From: Cupriavidus pauculus
GTDB taxonomy: Bacteria; Pseudomonadota; Gammaproteobacteria; Burkholderiales; Burkholderiaceae
Direction of reading: 5' to 3'
DNA length: 60,340 bases
Assembly (NCBI RefSeq): GCF_008801835.1
Contig: NZ_VZOW01000033.1
Span: forward strand, 1 to 60,340
In this document: positions 32,651-44,336 of the stretch, piece after piece
Numbering within the stretch: the stretch's first letter is position 1
How the letters are laid out: each line of letters starts with the position of its first letter
Made by a program: the position numbers and the translations under genes
The notes under the pieces: generated by a model
The model's input: the letters and a program-made list of their open reading frames with translations, nothing else
Database searches by the model: none
What the model was told of the DNA's origin: nothing

Positions 32651-34237
32651 TCACTCCTTGTGGAAGAACTGCGCGAGCGACCATTCGTCCGTGCGCGCCT
32701 CATAGCGCAGCCCACGCCGCATCGCCCACATCGCCAACTGGCTGTGCGACGGAATGATCGCGTGATCTTCCAGCGCAAACCTGGCGGCGGCGCGCGCGTT
32801 GGCTTCGCGGTCCTTTTCGCTCGACACCGTGGTCAGCGATTTCTCGATCAACTGGTCAAGCTTGGGATTGCTGTACTTCCCCCAGTTCCATGTGCCGTAG
32901 CCGGTCTTCGGGTCTGGCGTGCCGGTGATCGAGCGTAGTGCAACGTCTGCTGCGGCCGAACCCCAGCCCAGCATCTGGAACGAGAACTCGCCCTGACGCG
33001 CGCGCGTGAAGTAGCTGGCGACGGGCAGCGTTTCCACCTTGGTCTGGATGCCGATGCGCGTCAGCAAGCCTGCCGTGGCTTGCGCGACCTGTGCATCGTT
33101 CAGATAGCGATTGTTGGTGGCGTGCAGCGTCAGGCCGAAGCCGTCGGGATAGCCGGCCGCGGCCAGCAGCTTCTTCGCGCCTTCCGCGTCGAATGCGTCC
33201 GGCTTGGTGCCCGGATGACCGAAAATCTGCGGCGAGACGATTGACGATGCCGGTACCGCCAGGCCTTCCATGATGCGTTTGACGATCGCATCGCGATTCA
33301 GCGCCTTGCTGATCGCCGCCCGTACTCGTGCATCCTTGAACGGATTCTTGCCGAGCGGCTTGCCGGCCTTGTCCGTGATGAACGGCGAATTGTCGCGCCA
33401 CTGATCCATCTGCCAGAAAATGGTGCGCCACGACACGGTCTGCTCGATCTTGAATTTGTTGTTTTGCTTGAGCTTGGCGACGTCGGCGGCCGGCACGCTT
33501 TCGATCACGTCGACATCGCCAGCCAACAGTGCGGCGGTCCGCGCGCCGTTGTCGGTAAGAATGCGAAATACTGCGCGGTCGAATTCTGGCTTGGGTCCCC
33601 AGTAGTCGGGATTGCGCGTCATCACAATTTCCTGGCCCCGCGCAAAGCGCACAAACTTGTACGGCCCCGTGCCGATCATCGCTTTGCCGGAATCGAAGTC
33701 AGCCTGGTTGAGGTCCGCGGCGATCTTCTTCGGCATGATCGGCACGCTATTCAGATCATTGGCCAGATTGGCGTAATTTGGCACGTTCATCGTCAGACGT
33801 AGCGTCAGCGCGTCGGGTGTATCGATGCGGGCGATGGGTTTGGTATAGCTGGTGAACGATCCCGGCGCGTTGGTCAGTTTCTCCGGGCGTTCCAGCGATG
33901 CCTTGACATCCTCGCTGGTGAATGGCGAGCCGTCGTGCCATTTCACATTGGGACGCAGCTTGATTTCCCAGGTGATCGCGTTGACGGGCTTCCACGACAA
34001 CGCCAGGCCGGGGATGTAGCGCGCGTTCTTGTCCATGAACACCAGCGACTCGAAGATGTGAAGCGCGATGGCGTTATTGGGACCCGCGTTGTTCCAGTGC
34101 GGATCCATCGAGGTCACGTCGGCCGCCAGACCGATGCGCAAGTCTTCGGCATGCGCGGCCTGCGCCGGCAAGAGCATCAGCGCGGCGGCGCCCAGCGTAA
34201 TGGATAGGGTGGCTTGCAGCAGCGTGCGGCGGATCAT
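32651..34237 (-). CDS. Periplasmic peptide/nickel-type binding protein (SBP family 5)
   Basis: This is a 528-residue solute-binding protein of the DppA/OppA class. The signal peptide (residues ~1-30, ending AAHAE) is followed by DLRIGLAADVTSMDPHWNNA, WEIKLRPNVKWHDGSPFTSEDVK (family signature), IGTGPYKFVRFARGQ and PFKDARVRAAISKALNRDAI. It should bind dipeptides or similar cargo in the periplasm for an ABC importer. No dpp permease or ATPase gene lies next to it, so it is an orphan. The start MIRRTLLQATLS at 34237 gives a normal signal peptide. Confidence 0.9.
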   Translation of the reverse strand: MIRRTLLQATLSITLGAAALMLLPAQAAHAEDLRIGLAADVTSMDPHWNNAGPNNAIALHIFESLVFMDKNARYIPGLALSWKPVNAITWEIKLRPNVKWHDGSPFTSEDVKASLERPEKLTNAPGSFTSYTKPIARIDTPDALTLRLTMNVPNYANLANDLNSVPIMPKKIAADLNQADFDSGKAMIGTGPYKFVRFARGQEIVMTRNPDYWGPKPEFDRAVFRILTDNGARTAALLAGDVDVIESVPAADVAKLKQNNKFKIEQTVSWRTIFWQMDQWRDNSPFITDKAGKPLGKNPFKDARVRAAISKALNRDAIVKRIMEGLAVPASSIVSPQIFGHPGTKPDAFDAEGAKKLLAAAGYPDGFGLTLHATNNRYLNDAQVAQATAGLLTRIGIQTKVETLPVASYFTRARQGEFSFQMLGWGSAAADVALRSITGTPDPKTGYGTWNWGKYSNPKLDQLIEKSLTTVSSEKDREANARAAARFALEDHAIIPSHSQLAMWAMRRGLRYEARTDEWSLAQFFHKE

Positions 34238-34435
34238 AAGCGGGCTCCTCGTACGGTGTGGGTCGCGGTGGTACGCAATATGCGCGCTATTGTGCCGTCA
34301 AATGTACTTGAATGCCCGATACCTTTGAAGACTCTGACAGGTCAGGGGCCGCCGCGCAATGGCGCGTTGCGCTACGGAGGTGTCCGTCGATCTGCCCATC
34401 CGACCGTTGCCCGATGCGGGGGCGGCGGCGGGCAT

Positions 34436-34465
34436 AAAAAAACCCGCCGGGCTGTGGCGGGTTTT
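34436..34465 (-). terminator. Intrinsic terminator behind the DUF2863 gene
   Basis: On the minus strand AAACCCGCC/GGCGGGTTT pairs around a 7-base loop and is followed by a run of T residues (the A run at 34436-34442). It ends the DUF2863 transcript, 18 bases after its stop. Confidence 0.85.
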
Positions 34466-34482
34466 CTGTCTGGCGCAGCGCT

Positions 34483-35685
34483 TCAGTGGAACAGCGGCTG
34501 CTGCGTCGGCGCGTCCTCGGGCAGCTCGGCGTGCACGATTTCACCTGAGCGGTCCGCGTACAGCGGCGTGCCGCAATCCTCGCAGTATTCCGGATCGAAC
34601 AGTGCGGCGTGGCGGAAGATATCCTCCACGCCGGCGTTGCGCAGTTCCTCGCAGATCTGTTCCACGGGATTGCCTTTCTCTTCGGCGTCGATCTCACCGG
34701 ATTCGCGGCCGTACACGGGCCAGACGATGCCGTAGATCACTTCCTTTTCGCCGCGCATGGTAAATCCCACGCGGTATTCCTCCACCACTTCCTCGCCAAA
34801 GCCAGCCACCACGGCGGCCAGCTGGCCCGCTGGTACATCGAGCGTGCCGCACAGGTAGTTGACGGCCGCGCGCACGGTCAGCGGACGGATGCTCTTGTCC
34901 GATTCGCGGCACGACAGGAAGAAGGCGTCCGGCAGCAGCAGTTCGAACTCGCAGCCGGGCAACAGCACCGCAACGGTCGGCTGCACCTGGTTGCGCCATT
35001 GTTCGAGGCAGGTCGATCGCTCGGCGTGGTGTTCCTTGGCGTCTTCCTGCCAGCGGAACAGCGCGCCTTCATGCGGCGCCACCACGACGGCCAGCAGATA
35101 GCGTGGATCGGCCAGGATCGGCGCCGTCTCGGGCAGATCGCGCAGGTCTACCTTGGGCACCGTGCCGGCCAGCGCGGCCGACGCCAGTTTGTGCGTCAGC
35201 GCAAAGGTGTCGCTGTGGCTGCGCGGCAGTTGGTCGATGCTGTACAGGTAGGGCGACAGCGCGACCTTGGTGTCGGTGGCCAGCACGTGCGCTTGCAGGT
35301 GCACCGCCAGCGACTGCGCCAGCTCGGGCTTGAGCGCGCCGGACGGGATGGCATAGCGGGTATGGGCCAGGATCGGCGCGGCAATCAGCAGTACGTCATG
35401 CTGCACGCCGTCGATCTCAATGGCGGCCGATTCGGCCAACGTCTCGGCCTGTTCAGCCAGCACGTCGGATGCATCGGCATTGTGCTTGAACAGGTGTTCG
35501 AGCGCCGCATCGAGCGCGGTCTGGCTGCCGTTCTTCAGCAGGCGATGGAGCCGTTGAGACAACCGGCGCTCCCAATACCCATCCTCCATGCGGCTGCCGG
35601 ATGCGTCGAGAGCGAGCGCATCGGCCACCAGTCGCTCGGCGTCTGGCGAGAGTCGGGGAGAAGACTTTGGGCGAAAACCTGCCAT
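34483..35685 (-). CDS. DUF2863 family protein
   Basis: This is a 400-residue soluble protein that matches DUF2863, a family I know from Burkholderiales (LSPDAERLVADALALDASGS, RMEDGYWERRLSQRLHRLL, VLLIAAPILAHTRYAIPSG). The C-terminal part has a CxxC-type pair (PEYCEDCGTPLYADRSGEI) that could hold zinc, and GFTMRGEKEVIYGIVWPVYG. The function is unknown. It is a single-gene unit ending in a good terminator. The ATG at 35685 is the first in frame and gives the expected N-terminus. Confidence 0.85.
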   Translation of the reverse strand: MAGFRPKSSPRLSPDAERLVADALALDASGSRMEDGYWERRLSQRLHRLLKNGSQTALDAALEHLFKHNADASDVLAEQAETLAESAAIEIDGVQHDVLLIAAPILAHTRYAIPSGALKPELAQSLAVHLQAHVLATDTKVALSPYLYSIDQLPRSHSDTFALTHKLASAALAGTVPKVDLRDLPETAPILADPRYLLAVVVAPHEGALFRWQEDAKEHHAERSTCLEQWRNQVQPTVAVLLPGCEFELLLPDAFFLSCRESDKSIRPLTVRAAVNYLCGTLDVPAGQLAAVVAGFGEEVVEEYRVGFTMRGEKEVIYGIVWPVYGRESGEIDAEEKGNPVEQICEELRNAGVEDIFRHAALFDPEYCEDCGTPLYADRSGEIVHAELPEDAPTQQPLFH

Positions 35686-35782
35686 AAGTAGAGGACGTCC
35701 GTTTTTTCGTAAAACGGTATTCTACTCGCTGCGTTGACAGCCGCAGTCCACCGTAACCCTCGAATCGACGAGTCTGGCGAGT

Positions 35783-35917
35783 TTATTTTTGTGCGGCTGG
35801 GGCGTGCGTTTCCGTGCCGTGCGATTCGCCGGCCATCGACACCTCGCCGCCGCCCTTGGTCAACAGGTAAAGGCAGGCGCCCGCGACGACGACGAATGCG
35901 ATCAGAATCTTGGCCAT
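35783..35917 (-). CDS. 44-residue single-helix membrane protein
   Basis: This small gene begins MAKILIAFVVVAGACLYLLT and ends with a short hydrophilic tail (GGGEVSMAGESHGTETHAPA). Residues 3-20 form one membrane helix. A good ribosome site (GGAG, seven bases before the ATG) and the clean stop support it. It stands between the DUF2863 and acnA genes on the same strand. The function is unknown; it resembles the many small conserved membrane proteins of this order. Confidence 0.6.
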   Translation of the reverse strand: MAKILIAFVVVAGACLYLLTKGGGEVSMAGESHGTETHAPAAQK

Positions 35918-36050
35918 GTGATGTCTCCAGTAGGTATTGGTTTGGCGCTGGATGCGTGGAGACGAGTCTGGCAGCGCAGGCTTGCGCGGAACTTACGCGT
36001 CGGGGTGGGGAATACCCGCGCCCGCCCGACCATCCGGCCGCGCGCCCATG

Positions 36051-36086
36051 AAAAAAACCGCCGCCCCGGTTACCCGGGCGCGGCGG
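36051..36086 (-). terminator. Intrinsic terminator behind acnA
   Basis: CCGCCGC (36058-36064) pairs with GCGGCGG (36080-36086), extended by CCC/GGG. On the minus strand it is followed by seven T residues (36057-36051), 43 bases after the acnA stop. Confidence 0.85.
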
Positions 36087-36129
36087 CCTGTGAGCCAGTC
36101 GGGCCGGCACGCGCCGGCCTGGCGGACGC

Positions 36130-38835
<2,706 letters not shown>

Positions 38836-39023
38836 TGCCTGACTCCAATCGAGGGATGACGCGGGAGATGCTCTTCTTCTTGATACCCCGGTACGCGAAA
38901 GGGTTCCGCCGCTGACCATGCGGCGCGGCCGACCGGCCCGGTCGCACACCGTTGACAAACATTCGGTTCAGGCCGCGCGGCGCCATCGGTCAGGCGCCGC
39001 GCGGGTAAGGCAAGACTTCGACT

Positions 39024-39578
39024 TTACTGCTTCGGCGCGGGTTGTGCACCGGGCTGCTGACCTTCGGTCGGCTGGGCGGCCGGCTGCGACGGCGCCACCA
39101 GCAGCGGCGTGGCCACCGGCGCGCGCAGCGCACCGGCCTGCGTCGGCGCGGAGCCGCCGGCCTGCATGTCGGCGTTCTGGCATTCGTCGGCCAGGCGCTG
39201 GCCCAGGTTGCGGTTGAACAGCATGGCCTTGGACGGGATCACGACCAGGTCCAGGCCCGACGCGGCGTCGAAGTAACGGTCGGCGCCCGTGACGGTGGAT
39301 TGGCGCGGCAGGCGGTAGTTCTTGCCTTGCCAGTGCACGGTCAGAACCTCGTCACGGAGCATGTTGCCGTTGATCCAGATGGCGTTGCCCAGCTCGCATT
39401 GCCACTTTTCGCCCGACGGCTCCACGGGCGCGGCGGCGGCTGCGGCGGTGGACTTCTTGGCGGGCGCTTTCTTGGTCTTGGTGGCGGCAGGCTTCTTGGC
39501 AGGTTCCTGGGCCAGCGCGGCGCCGGCAGTGGTCAGGGTCAGGGCGCCAAGGCAGGCCGCCAGCACGAGTTGTTTCAT
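39024..39578 (-). CDS. Exported protein, possible MliC-type lysozyme inhibitor
   Basis: This is a 184-residue exported protein with a signal peptide ending in GAALAQE. A Lys/Ala/Pro-rich linker (~24-50) follows. The core (~58-137) has WQCELGNAIWINGNML, LTVHWQGKNYRLPRQSTVTG and ADRYFDAASGLDLVVIPSKA, ending LADECQ. A single Cys at each end of the core and the G-A-x-R-Y pattern recall the MliC/PliC inhibitors of C-type lysozyme. That resemblance is by eye and modest. The C-terminal tail is Pro/Gln-rich and disordered. It lies between acnA and the lyase gene on the same strand. Confidence 0.65.
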   Translation of the reverse strand: MKQLVLAACLGALTLTTAGAALAQEPAKKPAATKTKKAPAKKSTAAAAAAPVEPSGEKWQCELGNAIWINGNMLRDEVLTVHWQGKNYRLPRQSTVTGADRYFDAASGLDLVVIPSKAMLFNRNLGQRLADECQNADMQAGGSAPTQAGALRAPVATPLLVAPSQPAAQPTEGQQPGAQPAPKQ

Positions 39579-39819
39579 TGTGGATTCCTTCCGGATTGCT
39601 AAATGATCAAGGGGGCTCGTTATAGTGAAACCGTCGGGGGTAAAGCTGGGATGTTACGTGCACGCCCCGGCAACTTTCCGCCGCTATTCTCTACGATTTG
39701 TCTGACTGGGCGAAGTCTGACTTCCATTGGTTACACAATCGCCGGCAGTCGGTTCGTCATCGGCCACTTGGCGCCAGAAATGAGCAGTGTGCGCATGCAT
39801 GGCGGCCAGGGGAGGCGGG

Positions 39820-40800
39820 TCAATCGAAGAAAAGCTCGGCGACAGGCGGGGGCAGCGGGGTGCCGGTGGCGTGGGCGCGTTGCAGCAGCGACCAGTAGTA
39901 CCGATAGCTGGCGCGGTCGTGCAGTTGTCCATCATGCCGGATCGGCGCCCAGCTGTTTTCGTGCGCGGCCAGAAGAATCTGACTGGCGGCGCCGATCTCG
40001 CGGTCGCTGGGCCGGAACGCCGCCACGATCGGTTCGATCTGGCCCGGATGGATGCTCCATTTGCGCAGGTAGCCGAATTCGGCGCGCGCTCGATGCGCGT
40101 CGTCGCCTGCGCGCTGCGGCGTATCGATGTCGGTGCTGACGTTGTGCGACGGCACCTTGCCGTGGCGGTGGCACGCGGCCGAGATCTCCAGCATGGCGCG
40201 CCGGATCAGCGGGTGCTCGAACTGCTCGGGCGAGCGCATCGCCTCGCCCGGAATCGCGCCGTGGTGTGCCGAAACAAAATCCATCAGCCCGAAGCTCAGG
40301 CATTCCACCTGGACCAGCGCGGCGATATCGAATGCCTGCTCGAGCGCGGCATGCGTTTCGATCAGGACATGGATCGGAATGTGACGTGCGATGCCTGCGG
40401 TGCGAGCAACCTGATTGACGTGATCGGTCACGCGCGCCACTTCCACCACGTCGGTCACCTTGGGGATCACCACATAGGCGAGACGGGCGCCGGCGGCTGC
40501 CACCAGGATGTCGATGTCCTCGCGCCAGCTGGCGTGGCTGGGATCGTGGATGCGCACGCCGACGCGGTTGTACGCATTGTCGGCACCGTTGATCAGTTGC
40601 GCACACAGTTGGGCGTGCTCGCGTTCGAGTCCGACGGCCGCGCCGTCTTCGCAATCGAACGTGATGTCGAAAATGGGGCCAAGCGAACGTTGCAGCGCCA
40701 GCGATTTGCGCATCAGCTTTTCGCTGCCCGCATAGTGGTCGCAGACCGGCAGTTGCACCGGGATGGCTTCGCCCTGGAACAAGACCTCGGATGGATGCAC
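39820..40800 (-). CDS. HpcH/HpaI aldolase - citrate lyase beta-like CoA ester lyase
   Basis: This is a 326-residue TIM-barrel enzyme of the CitE/malyl-CoA lyase family. Visible features are IFDITFDCEDGAAVG (metal-binding acidic residues), NRVGVRIHDP, AYVVIPKVTDVVEVARV, HVLIETHAALEQAFDIAA and RKWSIHPGQIEPIVAAF. Family members cleave or form citryl-, malyl- or methylmalyl-CoA, and the substrate is not certain here. It starts with GTG at 40800, because an in-frame stop at 40831-40833 leaves no ATG. It lies between acnA and mdh on the same strand, consistent with central carboxylate metabolism. Confidence 0.85.
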   Translation of the reverse strand: MHPSEVLFQGEAIPVQLPVCDHYAGSEKLMRKSLALQRSLGPIFDITFDCEDGAAVGLEREHAQLCAQLINGADNAYNRVGVRIHDPSHASWREDIDILVAAAGARLAYVVIPKVTDVVEVARVTDHVNQVARTAGIARHIPIHVLIETHAALEQAFDIAALVQVECLSFGLMDFVSAHHGAIPGEAMRSPEQFEHPLIRRAMLEISAACHRHGKVPSHNVSTDIDTPQRAGDDAHRARAEFGYLRKWSIHPGQIEPIVAAFRPSDREIGAASQILLAAHENSWAPIRHDGQLHDRASYRYYWSLLQRAHATGTPLPPPVAELFFD

Positions 40801-40856
40801 GTTGATATAGCGATGAAGCGAAGGAGGTGGCTAGGAATTTCCGGTTGCCCAAACAA

Positions 40857-40902
40857 AAACCGGGGTCCGCGCCGATTCTTCAATCGATGCGGACCCCGGT
40901 TT
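40857..40902 (-). terminator. Intrinsic terminator behind mdh
   Basis: AAACCGGGGTCCGC pairs perfectly with GCGGACCCCGGTTT (14 bp) across an 18-base loop. On the minus strand the stem runs into TTTTTGTTT. It lies 25 bases behind the mdh stop. Confidence 0.85.
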
Positions 40903-40926
40903 CATCGAGCGGAAGGCTCTAAAGAA

Positions 40927-41910
<984 letters not shown>

Positions 41911-42326
41911 GAGTAAGTCTCCAAACGAAAAGAGGGGGGTAACCGGTCGGTGGCAACAGGCCATTCGGACATGTGTCTGGCCGGCGCTTCACCGGATGCT
42001 GGTTCGCGTGTCGCCACGGGCAGGCGGGCATCCGCCGCGAGCCCGCGGCGCTGCATCTGACCGGCGACGAGGAGCGCGCGGGCCATGAACAGGCGTCGAG
42101 GGCGACAAGGCGTAAGTCTACTACTGCTATGTGGTGCGCCGCATCCGGGAGGTGTCGGAAATTCAGAGGCGATGGCCCCGGGGCCAGACCAACCGGCGGC
42201 GGCGGCGCGGACTGCGCGAGTGTAGGGTGAGCCCTGATTGATGTCAATTCATATGTCTTATATAAGACATAAGACATTTCATAGCGCGCTGGACGCGATT
42301 CTGGCTTTTGTGGTTGAATCCGGCCT
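41911..42326. other. Divergent regulatory region between mdh and gntR
   Basis: These 416 bases hold no convincing gene. The mdh-side half is GC-rich. The gntR-side end is AT-rich and carries the 18-bp palindrome at 42253-42270 plus an extra half-site (AAGACAT at 42271-42277). Confidence 0.6.
42253..42270. promoter_or_regulatory. Perfect 18-bp palindrome, candidate GntR operator
   Basis: ATGTCTTATATAAGACAT is its own reverse complement. It lies 56 bases before the gntR start. GntR/HutC-type regulators bind short AT-rich palindromes of this kind, so autoregulation is likely. Confidence 0.75.
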
Positions 42327-43172
42327 ATGTCATCCCTGCCTACGTCCCCGTCCGCCGCGCACGCCAATGGCTCGCCGGAAACGGTCGCCCCCCAGAGCGG
42401 CGCCGGGACGCAGCCGTCCCCCAGTTCTCAGGCCGCGCCGTCAGGCGCCACGCCGTCTCCCACCTTCAGTCCGCTCTACCAGCAGATCAAGGCCCTGATC
42501 ATGCAAAGCCTGCAGACGGGCGAGTGGAAGCCGGGCGAAATGATTCCGAGCGAGATGGACCTGGCGGCCCGCTACAAGGTCAGCCAGGGCACGGTGCGCA
42601 AGGCCATCGACGAGTTGGCGGCCGACAATCTCGTGGCGCGCCGGCAGGGCAAGGGCACCTTCGTGACCACCCATCACGAGGATGTGGTCAAGTTCCGTTT
42701 TCTGCGTCTGGTGCCGGACGAGGGCGAGCCCCACTATGGCGCCAGCCGCGTGCTCGAATGCAAGCGCCTGCGCGCGCCGGCCGAGATCGCGCGCCTGCTG
42801 GACATCCGCACCGGCGACAGCGTCGTGCAGATCCGCCGCGTGCTGACGTTTTCCAATGAAGCGACGGTGCTCGACGAAATCTGGCTGCTGGGTGCCAATT
42901 TCAAGGGCCTGACGGCCGAGAAGCTCAACGAGTGGAAGGGTCCGATGTACGCGCTGTTCGAAGCCGAGTTCGGCACGCGGATGATTCGCGCCACGGAAAA
43001 GATTCGTGCGGTGGCCGCCGACGATACCGCCGCGGAACTGCTTTCCGTCGCGGTCGGCTCGCCGTTGCTGTCGGTCGAACGTGTGTCGTTCACCTATGGC
43101 GATCGCCCGGTGGAAGTCCGCCGTGGCCTGTATGTCACGACGCGCCACTATTATCAAAACGACTTGAGTTGA
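42327..43172 (+). CDS. GntR-family (HutC/UTRA) regulator
   Basis: This is a 281-residue transcription factor. After a ~45-residue Ser/Pro/Ala-rich tail comes the winged helix: LYQQIKALIMQSLQTGEWKP, MIPSEMDLAARYKVSQGTVR and VARRQGKGTFVTTH. The UTRA effector domain (~135-275; VVQIRRVLTFSNEATVLDEI, SVERVSFTYGDRPVEVRRGL) binds a small metabolite. It lies directly upstream of sdhCDAB and opposite mdh, so it probably senses a carboxylate and tunes the TCA block. That target is inferred. Confidence 0.9.
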   Translation: MSSLPTSPSAAHANGSPETVAPQSGAGTQPSPSSQAAPSGATPSPTFSPLYQQIKALIMQSLQTGEWKPGEMIPSEMDLAARYKVSQGTVRKAIDELAADNLVARRQGKGTFVTTHHEDVVKFRFLRLVPDEGEPHYGASRVLECKRLRAPAEIARLLDIRTGDSVVQIRRVLTFSNEATVLDEIWLLGANFKGLTAEKLNEWKGPMYALFEAEFGTRMIRATEKIRAVAADDTAAELLSVAVGSPLLSVERVSFTYGDRPVEVRRGLYVTTRHYYQNDLS

Positions 43173-43545
43173 TGCGTAATGGCAATGCCAGGGCAGTCCC
43201 GTTCGCTGATTATTGCCGTGCGTATATGGGACATTCGCCAACCATTGTCGTTAGTGAATGGAATAGCGCGATTTTTCGCATCCGGCATGGTGCGCGCATT
43301 GTCGCGTGCGATTGTCGGGCACGCCGCGCTGGTGCGCGATAGGCGAAAATTATTGGTGCGCTGCGCAACAAAGGCGCTAAAATCACGTCGATTTGCTCCA
43401 CTGCATCCATTTGCATTCAGCGTTACCCACGCGCCCGATGCAATACGGTGCACAGACGGTACCCGTAGTGACGCACCGGTGCAATCGGGAGCAATGGCAG
43501 TGTCGTTCTTTTGCAGTTTTCTTTTCACAGCAAATGGGGTCTCGC
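43173..43545 (+). promoter_or_regulatory. sdh operon promoter and leader region
   Basis: These 373 bases separate gntR from sdhC and carry no convincing gene. A possible promoter is TTGGTG (43353-43358) with TAAAAT (43378-43383), although the 19-base spacer is long. I found no copy of the 42253 palindrome here. GGGG lies eight bases before the sdhC ATG. Confidence 0.4.
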
Positions 43546-43956
43546 ATGGCTGAAGCCGCCAAACAAGCCAGGCCGGAATTCCGGAACATCGGTATCGCGC
43601 AAATCTCGCGCTACCGTTTGCCCTGGGCCGGCAAGGTATCCATCCTGCATCGCGTAAGCGGCGCATTGATGTTTCTCCTCCTTCCTTTCGTTCTGTACCT
43701 GTTCGAGCAGAGCGTCACTTCCGAACTGAGCTACGCGAAGTTCTCGGCCCTGCTGTCCAACGGCTTTGTCAAGCTGGTAATCCTGGCGCTGATCTGGGGT
43801 TATCTGCATCACTTCTGCGCCGGTATCCGCTTTCTGCTGCTCGACGTCCACGTCGGCGTGTCGAAGCCTGCCTCGGCCACCTCGGCCAAGGCCGTGCTGA
43901 TCGTCAGCCTGCTGCTCACCCTGGTTTTCGGGCTGAAGCTATTCGGCCTGTTCTGA
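43546..43956 (+). CDS. sdhC: Succinate dehydrogenase cytochrome b556 subunit
   Basis: This is a 136-residue membrane anchor of complex II with three helices. Family motifs are RYRLPWAGKVSILHRVSGAL (Ser and Arg at the quinone site) and the heme-ligand His region LHHFCAGIRFLLLD. It holds heme b together with SdhD. The start at 43546 is used; an ATG at 43534 would add MGSR but lacks a ribosome site. It is the first gene of sdhCDAB and lies 11 bases before sdhD. Confidence 0.95.
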   Translation: MAEAAKQARPEFRNIGIAQISRYRLPWAGKVSILHRVSGALMFLLLPFVLYLFEQSVTSELSYAKFSALLSNGFVKLVILALIWGYLHHFCAGIRFLLLDVHVGVSKPASATSAKAVLIVSLLLTLVFGLKLFGLF

Positions 43957-43967
43957 GGAGAATCACG

Positions 43968-44333
43968 GTGGCAAATAACAATATCGGTCCCAAGCGTCTT
44001 GTCGTCGGTGCCCATTACGGCCTGAAAGACTGGCTCGCGCAACGCGTTACCGCCGTCATCATGGTGGTCTTCACCGTGGTGCTCGCCGTGGCGTTTCTCG
44101 CCTTCGGCAATCCTTCGTACGAAGGCTGGTCGGGTCTCTTCGCCAATCAATGGATGAAGCTCCTGACGTTCTTGACCATCCTGTCGCTGCTCTATCACGC
44201 CTGGTTTGGCGTGCGCGATATCTGGATGGACTACGTGAAGCCGATGGCCGTGCGCCTTCTGCTGCAAGTTCTTACGATTCTGTGGCTCGTCGGTTGTGCG
44301 GGCTACGCTGCTCAGATTCTCTGGAGGGTGTAA
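43968..44333 (+). CDS. sdhD: Succinate dehydrogenase hydrophobic membrane anchor
   Basis: This is a 121-residue second membrane anchor. GLKDWLAQRVTAVIMVVFTV contains the conserved Arg, and SLLYHAWFGVRDIWMDYVKP contains the heme-ligand His and the quinone-site Asp/Tyr region. It starts with GTG at 43968, preceded by GAGGAGAATCACG. It is followed by sdhA after 3 bases. Confidence 0.95.
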   Translation: MANNNIGPKRLVVGAHYGLKDWLAQRVTAVIMVVFTVVLAVAFLAFGNPSYEGWSGLFANQWMKLLTFLTILSLLYHAWFGVRDIWMDYVKPMAVRLLLQVLTILWLVGCAGYAAQILWRV

Positions 44334-44336
44334 TAA

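Noticed and set aside
40845..40925. A short plus-strand peptide behind the AAGGAGGTG site
   Set aside because: The nearest start is a TTG about 15 bases away, and the 26-codon frame lies in the mdh terminator stem.
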